NCBI GenBank assembly: GCA_011009095.1
Contig: VTPC01008707.1
Location: 42,362-106,361, forward strand
Reading direction: 5' to 3'
DNA: 64,000 nucleotides
Source of the DNA: Ignelater luminosus
Taxonomy: Eukaryota; Arthropoda; Insecta; Coleoptera; Elateridae
In this document: one piece after another, positions 49,255 to 63,045 of the stretch
Layout: every line of letters begins with the position of its first letter
How positions within the stretch are numbered: position 1 is the first letter of the stretch
Notes under the pieces: generated by a model
Told to the model about the DNA's origin: nothing
Databases searched by the model: none
What the model saw: the letters and a program-made list of their open reading frames with translations, nothing else
Program-made: the position numbers and the translations under genes

Positions 49255-52200
49255 CATTTATTATCACATTATAAGTCCTTAATTACAGTCTGGTTTGGGT
49301 CACTGTGTTTTAGTTCGTATAGCTCATACGTGGGTACCTGGGCCAAATTGGCTGAATTGGCTCGTATAACTACAAAACAAGTTTTTATATCTTACAGCTT
49401 GAAACTGTTTGATTGACAATTAGCTTTCGCTGATAAAACTGTCTATATAAGCTAGTTGGATTCTAATTTTGTCCATTTCTATTATAACTACTTTACTCTT
49501 TTTATGATAGGTTTTCCAAATTTGCTGCAATCCTCCCAAACAGACTCCTTGGTACCTGATGGGTATTAATTCTTAGAACCCGTTTTATCAAGATTTTCAA
49601 CCTATCCACCAGCCTTTCTTTTTCGCTTTTCAGATTTATAAACTTTTTTCTTTTCCTTTCGGTTAATGTTACAGTTAGCTTTTTGCTCTAGACGAACTTA
49701 ATTCACCCAAGGTTACACTAATTTTGTATGGAATTTACATCTTATTTTTTCCTTTTCGTATCATTTTGTTGACAGAAGCTCCCATCTCAGTTTTTAGATT
49801 TACATTGCTCTGCTTTGTAATTTTTTGTGAATACAATTAATGCAGAGAATTTAATCTAAGAGTTAGGCAAATCCTCTTTCGAAAACTGCTTTCAAAACAA
49901 TAATTTAGTTTTTGCTAGTAACAAATGTTGTTCTCACACATTAATATTAATGCACAGCATTTTGTTTTTAGAACATAGAACTTAGTTTCCAGCTATAGTA
50001 GTACTATCAAAAGTTAAAACGAGCACATTATGCATGCAGGTCATACTCACCACCAAAGCTACATCTGCATATTTGCATTACATCTCCATTTCTCAGCGTC
50101 ATTTCAGGTTAATTGCCATTAATTATTTATTTCATACCTTTCATACAAGAGAAACATCTGCAGGTGTACATGATGTCATCCTGCAAAAACTTTTATGTTA
50201 CTTTTATTGTATTAGTAAACTCGACCTTTTCTAATCACGTTTACAATTCTGATGCCAATTTAACAGAAAGCTTCCACCTGAAAATTTTTATTCGAGTCAA
50301 TTCCTACGAATTGCGTTTGGTTTAGAGATTGTTCGCGTTCCAATTGAATTGTTTTCTTGTGAAATGCAAATAAATGCCCTCGAACGCATAGATAAATTCT
50401 CTTTGTGTTTTATTTCTTTTCATATTGGCTGAAAGTGTCATCGTCGTTTTTTTCGCTATTTATTAAAATGAAAAATGCTTTCATCATCATTTTTGTCAAG
50501 AGTTCAGCGATTTCCAGACTCGTTTTTAGATTTTTTTTTAGCTTCTTTATTTCATTCCTGACAAAGCTCCTGTAATCAATTTCACAAGAGATTTGTGTTT
50601 CGAGTTTTGCTGCGTTTTTCTTACGAAATAAAACATCCAATTAATGTAGTATCAAACTGTGTGTTTTCTTTTGATTATGACTGAAGACAAAACATCTTGT
50701 ATAACAAAGGAAGATCATTGTTTTGTTAAGATCTTTAGAGAAACACATAATACAGAGTTTAATGATCCGAAACGATTATATTTTACACAAAAGAGAAATA
50801 TCGCGACGAAAATAATAATTAAATCGTATGAAAGAGTAATTTCAAACCTGATATAAATTACATGCCAATGATTTTCATTACTGGATTTGTGGCTTCTCTT
50901 ATTTAAAGCATTCTGGTTATTGCGTAGACAACAAATGACCACCACCACAAATATAGAACACAAAATAATGTGGGAGAGCAGGAGAATTCATTGGAAGATA
51001 CGCCCCTTTTACATTTTTAAATTTTGTTAAAAATTTTTTGACGAAGTTATAAAAAAGTGAATTTATGGATATAGCAGTTTATAATTAAGTTATAAAATGG
51101 TCTACTTTTTTTTCTCATATTTTATTAAATTTCGTTTATTCAGCAGTAATTAGAACACTTTTGGTTTGGAATTTTGAAACCAAAAATTAAAAATTTATAT
51201 TTTGATAAAATACACACTGTGCATGTTAATTACAAACAACAACTAATAAGGAAAAAGTAAATAAACAAAAATTTCCCCATTGTGTGATGGTTTTAAATTT
51301 AATTACATGCGTTGGAAAATTTTGTTTGTAAGTCTTTAAAATCTCTCTCTGGTTTCATGCAGTAAATTGTAATTAAATTAAACCTAAAATTTACAATGTA
51401 TGTTGCTTCCCTTCTTGATGACGGCAACCACGATGACTCCTCGTTTAAATGCTTAAGGGCACGATCTTTGTCTCTTTGCTTTCTCTATTTTTGTTCGACA
51501 AACTTTGCGTGACTTTAAAGTGATAAGTAAGTTGATATCGCACCTGGAGTTAAAGTTAAAGGTTGTCTGTGAAAATTTAAATATTTATTTCCTAAGTAGG
51601 AAAGCTTGTTCGCATTTAAATGCTTAATGACAATTGAAGGAAGAAATTCAAGCAGAATTTTATATTTTAGGGTTTCATTATCCAATTACTTACCGCTTTG
51701 ATGTTTGGCGAGGGCTTTTACAAAGGGTTCACACTGACAACGACGACTAAGAGCAATAAAGCAGAAAAACAACAGAAACGACTTAACCAATTTAAATAAT
51801 GGGAATTGGGATCCTGAAAAACGTTGACAGTTTTCAGAAAACCACGCCGAATAACACCTGCCCCCTCTCATGAATATTTGCACTTTTCGACAAAAAATAA
51901 ATAAAAATGTTTATGTGAAAATCCTGAAAAATTTATGAGCTTTAGGATTCAAACTTTTTTGGTCATAAATATTCTGGTTTTGTAAAATTTGTTTGCAGGA
52001 AATATTTGAAGTGGATAATAACAAAGACAATGTTAAAATGGTGCAAAAATAGGTGAACTTTTTACTTTCAGACGAAATAATGCTTAAAACAGACAAAAGT
52101 TGAGACAAACGCAAATAATACCCGGCGGAAACTACTGAAAGTTGAAGGTTAACTTAATCAAAGAGAAAAGCATTTAGACTGCTTTTGTTTATTTTTCTAA

Positions 52201-52600
52201 GTTTTCTAAATTTTTCCTGAATTTCCATCTAATTATAATATTGTAATAATCATATTAGGCTTCACCTTTCTTAAATTGCAATGAATTTTTAGTAGGCTTT
52301 AGTCATTATAATTATTGTGCTTGAATTTAAACTTGTCACAATGGATTTACTCTTCAGAAAAGATTACAGAGCAAAACAAAACGTGTGACTAAATGTGAAA
52401 TAAAATTTTTAAAATATAATTTCTACTAAACAGAAAGAATTTTTCCTAAAGCTTAACTGATTTTCTAAAAAGGTCATTTTTTTATTAGACCAAACGATAA
52501 AATCATATTTTGGTCATCACAACATGACACAGTTTTTCAAAAGAAAAGCTCATTCGATATCGATTTGAGTTTTAGTACTTTACAACTTTTGTATATTTTT
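49255..52600. other. AT-rich non-coding DNA
   Basis: No gene, repeat family or mobile element recognised. Confidence 0.55.
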
Positions 52601-52619
52601 ATTATTCCTTGTCAGACGG

Positions 52620-52880
52620 ATTTAAAACAAGTCGAGCAATATACTACACATAAATAGTTTGAAACAGCTTTAAAAGAAGCTTGATACAAGCTAGCCTCGA
52701 CAAGCCTGAGAGCTTTATCAAGCGTTTTCACATGACAAGCTTGCCTAACAAACCTGCAAGCATGCAGGAAGCTTACAACGAGCTTATTTGTTAAAGTTGT
52801 GTCAAGCTTCCAGTAAGCTACACATGTAAGTGTATTCAATCATCATGAATCAAGTTCACGACAAGCTTGAATTTCACTTG
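52620..52880. repeat. degenerate AAGCTT-rich tract
   Basis: CAAGCTT, AAGCTTG, ACAAGC(C/T) and related words recur about ten times in 230 bp (for example around 52677, 52738, 52772, 52804 and 52862), in both orientations. It adjoins the 3' end of the minus-strand LINE coding region. The period is irregular, so it is better called a motif-rich tract than a tandem repeat. Confidence 0.55.
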
Positions 52881-55800
52881 TTTTATAAGTCTGTTTTGAA
52901 AGTCTATTATTATTACTATAGAATCTGTTGAATAGTTTGAATCTTTGACAAGACAGCACGTTGCACTGGCATAAGCTATATTTCGCTGTTTCAGTATCTT
53001 CCCCGTATAACTTACAATTCAGATCACCGCTAGACAGTTTCATATTGTGATGATAATTTCTCACTGGAAAAAGGCTTGCGAGCAACGTTTTTGGTGCTTA
53101 TTACACCGAATCTCTTAGCTCTTTGTAGACTGTCCATCTACGAACAGCTTTTAGTGTCTGTTTTGGGGGTAATCAGCCCAGATCTGGTTTTGTTAGTCTT
53201 TGATCCAAGTGTTTGTAGTTTCTCTAAGGAAACATGTAGGTATTTCCAGAATCGGCTTTGGTCCAAAGAATGAGATTTTCAATCCCAGTTTAGCTACACG
53301 ATCGATTTGCGTGTTTTAGGATCTAAATAGTTTAACTGTATTTTAATCTGCCAGGATGTATACAGTCCGCGAAAGCGATCTACTACAAGTTTTGACGAAA
53401 ATTTGATCTCCAGAAGAGCCTTGACTGACTGTTTGTATATATGTAAATGCGTTTGTTTGCATAATTTCTTCTTAGTTTTTTGTCTATGCACCTGAATATT
53501 GCATATACATCTATCTGAAAGACTTTAGGATATTTACCTAGGAAGAACCAAATCTCCACTTTTGGTTCCAGGATCTTTGATTTGTCTGTAAACCAGATCG
53601 GTTTATCGAAAGGCATTTGTTCCGCATTGTTGCAGATTTGTCTGTCAATAATTACCTGAAAATTTCTATCCAGGCGTGTTGCTGGCGTAACCTAGTCTAG
53701 CACGAGTCTGTAATTCTCAAAGTTCTTGAAATATGGAGTTTATGCAAGTATCTCCTTGGTTCTAATACCTGTATCGCAAGGTCTAGCGAAGGAAGACTCC
53801 AACAGGATCTCTATAGTGCTGGAGCAGTCGTCCTCATAGCTTCTGTCATTCCCAAACAAGACCATCTTTGAATTTTAGACAGTTTTACTTTAGTATTTGT
53901 ATGCAGCGTTTTAGCCCACGACACCAAGGCTTGTATATGTTAACGCTGGTCAGATTAGTCTACTGAACAACCAATGTACCACAGTAGGTTTTGAGTCCTT
54001 TTAGTCTTACCACCACTAAAGTGGTCGACGCCTTTTTTGCTAGTCTGGCAATATGTTGGTTCTAGGTAAGTTTAGAGTCGAGGATCATTTACTCCAAAAC
54101 ATTTTATTGTCCGTTTTTCAGCGGTTTCTATCGGTGAGGAATAATATTGCTATTTCCTGGAGATTTATCTTGAGACCTTTGCTTGTCGTCCAGTCTGATA
54201 GTGTATTCAAAGCTGATTGTATCCTTTCCCTGAATGTAGTTGTGAATTTACCCTATACCATGATGATCAGATTATCAGCATAGCCTTTGGCGGAAAAAAC
54301 ATGACTGTGAAGCTCCCACAACAATTTGTCGACAATCAGTTCCACAATAGAGGATATAAAACTTTCTTTTGCGGCATGAACTCGATGCTTCCCTGCAGGC
54401 AGTAATAGTTGCTTCAAAAAAAGTACTATTGAAAGCTCCCTGTATGTTAAGAAAGCCCCCAGCGCTACCTCCTTATGATTAATTGCCTTTTCCAGTTTAC
54501 CAACTACTTGGTACAGTTTTTGTTGACATACCTGCCCTGTATGTATATTGATTCTTATGTAATGACCTTTCAGCCATTACATCACATCAAATGTCTAGTG
54601 TTTTAAGCATGAAAGACATGATCTTCCTAGCTTAGTTATAAATACCACACTAACGTGCCTCCATCTCATTGGAATATAATCTATAACTAGCTCTGAAAAT
54701 CTTTACGAGTTTGCCTGAAGAATGTTCATCCCTTGTTGTAATATCACAGGAAGAATCTTATTAGGTTTTGAAGATTAGTAAGGTTCATTTGGCCTTGTCG
54801 TAATAGATTACACTTTTTGAACTGTCCAATATTTCTGATTGCCCTTTGTAGAATTTCTATCAGAATAGTGTTACCCCAACTTTGATTAATATTCTTTATG
54901 GTAATCACTCCTAAGCGTCAGTAACTCCGCTATTGTTTTACTTCCTGTTTTTGTGTAATCACCTGGTACTCCTACAGTTGTAATGGCTTTGCGATTTTCT
55001 TTTGAAAGTATCCCCACAGTGCCCTCTCCTTCTCTTTTTGACTTTTTGATGTCTTTATGGTATGCAGTCAGTGCTTCCCTATACTCGTTTCTGTCCTATT
55101 AAGTAGCTTGCTAACTGTTATCATTCTACCAAACCGAGTCCCTTTCTGTTTGAGGACAGTTTTCATCAATTTATTATATCTATCTTTAATGTTATCGTTC
55201 ACCCTCTAAAGCTTCTGGTTTAGGCCTATCTTAAAGGACTTCCAGTCCGTTCTTTCAGGGTTCCGATGTACTGTCCTTTCTTTGCGAAGGTTAGTTACAT
55301 CAAAGCAGCACCATGTGTCTGTCTTTCGTCCGCAGACACCCTTTACTTTTTGGTGAAGCCACTAACATAGTTGCCAGTGTTTATTATGTCTAAGTTATTT
55401 GTTATAATAATTTCAAAAAGCTATTTCGTCGATGTTGGTGTGCGTTAGCAGACTGATCCAATCAATGGCATCCTTTCAATTGTGGCAGCTGCCAGGTCTC
55501 TGGAAAAAAGGTATGTTAGCGCCAACATCTTTATTCTCTTATTTACAATAATGCATGCTGTGGAAATTCTGTGAGTGTCACTATAAATTAGTTCACTATC
55601 TACATCACCTATAAAATTCACCTTCTCTTTGAGCCTTGATTTATCTTCATCAATTTATCTAGAATACCCTTGTTTTCGGTTTTCTTCTCGACCTTCAGCT
55701 TTTTCCTAACCCCCAAAAGGCTTGAACCCCAGTCTCTTGAGAACCTTGAAAAACTTTTGATTAATAGAGGACGTTAGAATCTGATCTTTGTCGCTTTCTC

Positions 55801-56450
55801 TGCAACTCATGGAATATCAGTCTGTGGTAAGCAGTCCAGAGTTCTGCCTGCTCTATCAGCACTTTTGGCCTTTTCGAAGATCCTTTGAATGGACCAAGAT
55901 AAAACTCGATCTCTCTCAGAGAGATTCTATTTTCAGAACTGTCTTCCCCAACCAAGTCTTGATGACTACATTTGTGCAGTACACCCAGAGGAGTCTTGCT
56001 AAAAGTTTGATACTGAAAAAATATGAAGGCTGTAGTGTCTACCTGTTCCAGTATTTTGTTTTGAATCAGGTCTGCTTGTTTTTGGTTTAGAGTTGTATCA
56101 GGAAGCCTGTAGTGGACAATTGCCATCTTAGATTCTTTGGTAACCTTGCCGAAGGGAACAGTTTTCTGTTCGTTCTAGTGGTTTCCTAGCTGTCTCGCTC
56201 TCTTCTCAGTTGGAATAGTATCGAAGGGGGTCTTCATGCGCAAGCGCTTGGTTCACCGCTATAACAGCTGCCGTCCAGGTCCTGGCAGTTATCTTCTGCG
56301 TCTTGCGCACTTTTTCTTCTAGGCGCCTGACCTCTTAGCCGTCTGCTCAGATGATTCTACTTACATTTTTACCTAGAAGCAGATACTCCAGCCAAAGCTG
56401 GTCTCTGCTACAAAATGTCTAAAAACATCTCGTCGACAGCCAGTTTTGTA
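52850..56450 (-). mobile_element. LOA-type LINE with ORF1, RT, RNase H and C-terminal Cys region, inactive
   Basis: All parts are on the minus strand in the expected order. An ORF1 coiled-coil and DUF4780-like region (56420-55760) is followed by a short stretch where the endonuclease should be. The RT N-terminal region (about 55300-54650) has YREALTAYHKDIKKSKREG and IDYIPMRWRHVSVVF. The catalytic box reads AYADNLII (54271-54282, second Asp changed to Asn), then GLKINLQEIAILF. The thumb has CLGMTEAMRTTA (53829-53866), a block typical of LOA-like elements. The C-terminal Cys block is CQCNVLSCQRFKLF (about 52940-52990). At 3.6 kb it is shorter than a full element (5-6 kb). Many stops and frameshifts are present. 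Clade call is from memory of the motifs. Confidence 0.82.
55761..56126 (-). pseudogene. LINE ORF1, DUF4780-like domain
   Basis: An open 121-codon stretch of the LINE's first protein: MAIVHYRLPDTTLNQKQADL, IQNKILEQVD, IEFYLGPFKG, then KVLIEQAEL. The pattern a-I-v-h-x-x-(Y/L)-P-x-x-x-L-(T/N)-x-(E/K)-Q-A-(D/E)-L-I-Q-x-x-I-L matches the DUF4780 domain often found in ORF1 of arthropod LINEs, which packages element RNA. Upstream on the minus strand, to about 56420, the reading EVRRLEEKVRKTQKITART is a coiled-coil N-terminus. The frame is broken on both sides of this stretch. Confidence 0.7.
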
Positions 56451-56569
56451 GTGCCTGCGTGTTGCCAAGTAGCTTGGAATAAGTAAAGGACGTGGTGTAG
56501 GCGGGTCGGTGACAGCAGCGGTAGACGGCGATAATCTAGGTGATCTTGGCGGCTACATACAATAGACTT

Positions 56570-59320
56570 CTACCTCGTGGCTTCTGTGAGGTTAAGAATT
56601 GATTAAAACTCGTGGTTGTGTTTAAATTGTGAGGTTTGAGCATGGCTAGGCTGAGACCGGAGGAACGTAGGATGATAAGAGATATCTTATTTTGTTGCAG
56701 GTTGATATGCAAGACAGCAATTCCCAAGTCAAGGTCAAATCATAATCACTGGTCGAATTTGGTGGTTTAATTGGCGAAGGATGGCATAGGATGGTTGATT
56801 GCAAACTTGGCCTTTTGTAGGTTGTTGTGGTAATTACTGCAAGCTAAACTCAACATAAAATTTAAAGCTTTGCTATCTGGTTATCTTAAGTGATTAAATT
56901 TATTTTTCAAGACTTACTAAAAAAAAAGTTCGTATTATTTGTTCACAAAATGTTAATAAAGCTGTAGAAAATTTAAAAAAATTAAACATAAAAATGTTTG
57001 AAACCTATCTCTAAGAGTTAAGAGCTTTTGGCACTGCTTGATCTATTCAATATCCGAATATTGAACAAACCAACAAAAATGAACCAACCCAAAGACCAAA
57101 TGTAGTACATACATAAATACACCGAAAATCTATTTTATTCACCATTATTTTTCAGAGAATGGTGGTTTATTGAACACTCCAACACTTAACAAGCAACACA
57201 TTGTCAAAAGCACGTCTTTGTAAAAAAACTAGATATTGAACAAATCAGTCCTGGGGCGACAACATCTTGTTATTTTCATATACAACGACCCTTTACCTGT
57301 CGGTCATTTGTACTTATATTATGTACGTGTTGTGAAATTGCTTAAATTATACAGATAGATATAAAAGTATGCAGATCCTAAAGTGATCGATATCACGCAT
57401 ATAAAAATGAAACCACATCTAACCTTCAAGAGGAATAATCTTTAGAAAAATCCAGATTCCTTGAAGATTTAAATTAGACCAATTTAAGTCTAAATAGTAG
57501 TCTTGCTACACAACCTGAATTGTAAAATCCTGTGAGCTTTATCTGTTTTAAAGTAAATAATCAAAATATTTTCATTATTTTAATTAATATTCATAAGCAT
57601 ACGAAAGACTAGAAATACAAAATTAAATTAATTAAATTTATTTTTAAATTTCAATTTAAAATCAACTTATTCGGTGGAAGCTTTCCATACAACTGCAATT
57701 TCAAATAAATTTTGCATTTTTGATTTGAGCTAAAACACAATTTAACCACCACTCGAATGTCTATGAATAAATTTCCCCCAATTCAAAAGGTTTCATCGAA
57801 AAAAAATTTAACAATGATCAAGCATGAAACTACGGCATACGAGGATTAGTTACGCAATCATCGGAGAGCTTTTCTTTTTGGATGTGTTTGAAATGTCAGT
57901 CGACATCCTTCTCTCAAAAGCATTATGAAGTGATGTCCGCGTTATAAGATATAAGACGAAAATAAATCGCCCTTCTCGAGAAAATAGCACTCAATATTTT
58001 TCCTTCCTTTTTAGGTCATGTTTTGCTTTTCAGTAAACGAGTGGGCAATACATAATTGAGCAGTTTTTCATTTTTAATTAAAATGTTCCATTTTTTAATT
58101 AACTAATGATTTTTCTTTCTTTTGAAGTTTTCATTAACTAAATAGATATGTAAATTACGTCAGGAATATCTTGCAGTTGACATATCTATCTAGAAAAATT
58201 TATTTCCATTCCAATAAACCTATCAGAAACATTTTCCTTAGACAAGCGTTTGCATCTCAATGCATGTGAAATAGGAAAACTAAATAAGAAGGTTTTATTT
58301 GAAACCATAAATAAGAAGAGACATGTCTAGCTGCCTTATTGAAGTTTACGTTTCCTTAATTTTATTTTACCGTTTTTCTTTTCTTACTTCAACGTTTTTA
58401 TTTTGAGACGAAAAGTTTTATCCTAGCGGAGTAAAATAACGAATAGCAACAAAAATATCCACCCCTTTGGAAAATTTAAATTTTAATTGTAAACATTCCG
58501 CGTAAGGTGAAGTTAATGTGAAAATGCAAGTTGATTCAGTGATACATTTTCTAACTTTTCCTCATATATTGATGTTTCACTCTCTGACAGTTAGACATCG
58601 GACATTTTTTGTTGGTTTCCATTTCCAAGTTTTTCCTTTTTTTGTTGTCAGTCGTAAAAGTTCATTTTATAAATATAAACTGAATTTCCTTTTCTTTTTG
58701 TTTGGTTACGTTTTTTAGACAGTTTTAGTTTCTACTTGATTTGGGTTCCTCGAATTTTTTTGATTCAAAATACAATATAAAAAAGTAAAATTGTTTTCTA
58801 ATTAATTTTCGTTATAGATTCGATATTTTCTGAAAACGGTAGTTTTGTAAAACTTATTCTAGTGACGTAAGTACTAGTACGTAGGTAGCGCCACAGAATA
58901 TTGGCTGACATAACCTATTTGCGCAAGCGTAACGAAAATAATTCGAAAATAGAATTTGAGTTACGTAAATATACCTTAAATAGCTTGGAAAAGAGAGTAT
59001 CCAAGTAATAATAAAAGCACAAGCGGCAACAAAAGAATGGATAGAGTGTATGGTAATGCTACCCCTTCTTGTCTAACTGTGAAAACGAAGATCTTGCTAA
59101 TTTCAGGCAAAGATCACTAGATACTTGTTTAATATTACTCTTACAATTTCTCTTTCATTTCTTAAGAATTGCTAATCCCCAACCAATCTATGGACCAAGT
59201 AAATTTCTATAAAAGCAAAGAAGTGCAAATAACTTTGGTAGCAATGATTAATGAATTCATTACTTTCTTTTTGCACACAAATAAACTTCTACGATGTTTT
59301 GACTAAAGCTGAAAAGCTTT
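56570..59320. other. AT-rich non-coding DNA
   Basis: 56570-56830 is moderately GC-richer and may be the 5' leader of the LINE. The rest is AT-rich with nothing recognised. Confidence 0.5.
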
Positions 59321-59329
59321 CCCACATTC

Positions 59330-60540
59330 ACTTTTTGTAATGTTCAGATTTGTCTTTGTTACAACTCATAGAAAATTTTTGACTATCTGACACTTTTGTG
59401 AGGTGTCCAGCGTGGCTTAATTTGTTTTCAGTGACTGTGCTTTTAAGTCGGGTCGTAATGCCTCGGGGGCCAGATTTGGTTAGAAGGTTTACTCCTCCTC
59501 GTCCTTGCTTTGATAGACAAGAACTTAATGGTAGCTGTTGTCGAGACACGATTGTCCAGAGGTCTATTGGTTGAAACAAACACAAAACAAAAAATCTAAA
59601 CACAAGAATAAAACACTCAAATCTCAAACTATACACAAACGCAGGCAGTATGAGCCAAAGAGAATGCAGATCAAGCGGAGTGGCAAGCCAAGCGAAAAAG
59701 CTAGACAGTAATGTTAATCGGGATACAAATGGGGGTTTGGTACGGAACTTATCAGGAACAGTAGCTCGCTTTACACACAGCGACTATGCTGGGTAAGTGG
59801 TCTTGTGTTCTATTGACAACAGCGTCTATCAAGCCACCACTAACAGTTTGGAACGGAAGTGTCGGACTTACCAAGCTCTTTACTACAACTTGAAAAACAC
59901 TTCTCTGTCGGTAGAACTGGCTCGCAATAAATGATGCTGTAAACTGCCCTTACGGGTTGCAGGCGTCCATACGTATACCAGTCAATTCCTCCATACTAAC
60001 AAGTTTGGAGAGCAGGCACGCTACAAATGGGGCAAACTGGTACGCGTGGGAGAATCAAGGTGCGGCTTACATGGCGGATAATTAACACAATTAATTAAAT
60101 TAAATGCTTAAATCAAATTAAACTAAAATGTTAAATACAATTCAACAACTTGACTTCGTTACACCGGTAGTGTTCAGTCGTCGGGTTCATTCTTTCATAC
60201 TTATCCTTTTCTTTCCTCTGGAGGTTCGCAACACCATCGGGTTTAAAATCAACCCGACTGAGGAGTTCCGTCGTCGCTGTACCCAGCTCTCACCACATAT
60301 TTGAAGGGTCGTGAACACCCGATCAGCATCCTGTCGCCATAGCACTGCATGACGAACGTGTTTTTCTAAAAGACAGCACGACCATTTTGGTTTCTCTATG
60401 CTCTCCCGGGTTTGTGCTTACTGCATACCCTTCGAGCCGCGAGGTGAACAGATTTGTTGTTCCCCTACCGTCTTGTAGTACTGGCCGAGGCCATTACTAT
60501 GCTTCATTTACTTGCACAACATACGCTTAAAGAGAAGTTG
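59330..60540. other. GC-richer block, probable old repeat, unassigned
   Basis: Composition departs clearly from the AT-rich flanks, and coding-like frames occur on both strands (for example 59328-59636 minus). An AT-rich tract at 60080-60150 splits it. I recognise no protein family, rRNA or LTR boundary in it. An old retroelement is likely by composition only. Confidence 0.35.
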
Positions 60541-60544
60541 CCTT

Positions 60545-63000
60545 GAAAAGTGACTTTTGTTTTTAACACTACAACAATCAACAAGTTATTTTTGCAACGT
60601 CATAGTCATGATATGTATTGCTTCTGTTGTGAATGTCTTATCTTGCCGATGCCTTTCACTTCAGTCAGCAGTTTCTAACGCTTCTAAGCCAGTTCACTAC
60701 AAAGACTTAATATCATCTTAATCGCCTACAATATCGACACCAAACCCACAAAGAACAGCTTTACAGCATTGGCGCTGCCATTGCTAATGTTAATTTAGAA
60801 GACCAGAACATTCATTCAAACAGAATGCGAATGCCTATAACAGACATTGGTCCTGGTATTTGAAATATCCAGCTACTTACCATCATCTTTTTGTTCTAGT
60901 AACAGAATACTCCCCTCAACTGGGGGCTTAGCTGCATAGATATAAAGGAAAACAAAAAGGCCAGTGTGGCTACTAAAAAGACAATACGTGCAGTTTCACT
61001 TGCAGTTCAGTCAAATTAGAATGTCATGGTATAGTACACCTGGTATAATAATTGGTTGGTAAAAAAAGTTTGATGCCTTTAGAAATGCGTTAGCATTAAC
61101 ATTGAATGATAAACCTTTGTAAAGGAAATTTAAAAAAATGTTAATTAAGATAAATTTGAAGTTGAGTTATTACATTATTCCTAACTAATTTGCAACTATG
61201 TAATTCCTAAACAAATTATCCTAATCAAAATAAAATTTCTAGAAAAGAGATTCTATACATATTTTTTGTTTTGTTTCTCCAAATAATGACCTACTTGGAC
61301 TGAATTGCGAGACTTGAAAACTCCTGAGCAATAAAATCCAGCCTTTTTACAACTGCAACCTTTTTGGTAACCTTTTGTAAATTTGGAGGACATTTTAAGT
61401 AGAAGCTCTTGTGGAAAAAATTTGTAGTAATCATAATCAGACCATGAATACAAATTTTTCACCTCAAATTTTGTAAATTCTTTAGGTTACCATACGATTT
61501 TTGAATTTGATAGTAACTTTTCGAAGAGTGTTGGTACTCTGCAGCTTTAATTAGTAGCACTAAACTCTGGAACGTGTATTGAAAAATCCTAACACTGTCT
61601 TAGAAGGCAAATAAATGAGAGATTTGATGTAAAATGTGTATGGAACCGCAATCTAGAATCAGCGGCGTGCTACTTGTTGCCACACATCTCTTTACACTTG
61701 TCTCCTCTCTGCGATTAGATAATGAAAAGGCAAGTTTTAGTTACGCATACGGACAGACATAACTATTGAGCAAATACCGATGCGCACCAGGAAAACTGAC
61801 CTACCGACGCGGGATGTTCGGAAGGGTTATTGCTTGCTGGGCGTGCGTCATGCTTGCGTCTTCGAAACGTCTGACCAATATGAGGAACTCTATGTGCTCT
61901 TTAATCTTGACTACATTTTTAATTTATTATAGTTTAATTTTAATCGATAGTATGATAACTGGTCGAGAATGCATGTAAACCACCTTCTTTGTTTTAAGAT
62001 TTTTATGAAAGTTACCAAAATTTTAAAATCAAAATGTGATAACTGATGATAACGCCAAATCCAATAACGGGGTTTTTCCTTAAAGCAGAGTTTTTGGGAT
62101 TATGAGTCTGTTAATTAGAAAATTGTTTCGAACATTTTCACCAATGTTCAGCTTGCTTTTCCAACTGTGCAGGTCAAACCTTATTTGCACTAAACTTTTG
62201 ATAGTCTTTTAGACGCTCTAATATGTTTCACCCATTAAAAGACTAATAAAGCTAAAGCTAAAGCAATTCTAGCAACGAAAGGTCCTTTCTTTTGTAAATG
62301 TTAATTTGTCAGTATCGAATATCACCTGTACCTTTCTCAAAACAAGACTTTTTGAGTAGTGCCTAGCCCTTTCTGAATTTCCACTACAAACGGTCTTAGT
62401 TATGCTGCAGTTTAAGAAGGTTACTTCTAGCAAGCCCTAATTCAACAATTTAATGCTATAAATGTAGTGTTGACTACATAAAATCTACGAGAACTCTACA
62501 TCTGTTTATTCGTCATATTTTTCTACTGTGTTTCTTTTTTTTCCACAATGCTTTAGTGAGGCTGTAGAACTCAATCTTGGTCTGGAACCTTCTCAAAAGC
62601 TTGATGGTCGTTTCTTTTTGAATAACTACGGCAACTTATTCAGGTATGTCTACCCTGCTCAAGCAGATGCCCCTAAAAAGAAGTGCTTTTGAACAATTTA
62701 AAATTCACCGTATACTGTAGACTTCATACTTGTATCTACTGAATTCGCACAGCTGTAACGGGAAAAAGCTGAAAAACAGGCCTAATTTCCAAATAAGCCA
62801 CAAAATCTTTAATCACATAGCTCTATATAGAAAATGGGGGGGGGGAGGCAGTTTAAAGAAAGCAAATAACCCAAATAATTATGTTCTTACCTGAACCTAA
62901 AGATTAAATTTCAACTTAAAAGCCTAAAAAAATACTTAAAGGGCGCCAGGAAACAGTAATACTAAGTGATGTAATTTGTTGACCTGTCCTCACATTGACA
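60545..63000. other. AT-rich DNA with a small Cys-rich frame
   Basis: A 69-codon minus frame at 61253-61462 contains GCSCKKAGFYCSGVF, like the CxCxxxGxxC tail seen in some arthropod transposon-derived proteins, but too short to assign. 61600-61980 is GC-richer and unassigned. A run of 11 G lies near 62836. Confidence 0.4.
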
Positions 63001-63045
63001 AACACCCCGTATATAGGGGTCTACTTTGTGAACACCCTGTATATA
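63001..63045. repeat. two direct copies of an AACACCC(C/T)GTATATA motif
   Basis: AACACCCCGTATATA (63001-63015) and AACACCCTGTATATA (63031-63045) lie 30 bp apart in the same orientation. The word is similar to the possible transposon end near 9675. Confidence 0.6.

Noticed and set aside
59330-60540. GC-rich block as rDNA or a Gypsy internal region
   Set aside because: No stretch matches rRNA, and no pol motif or LTR boundary could be recognised on either strand.
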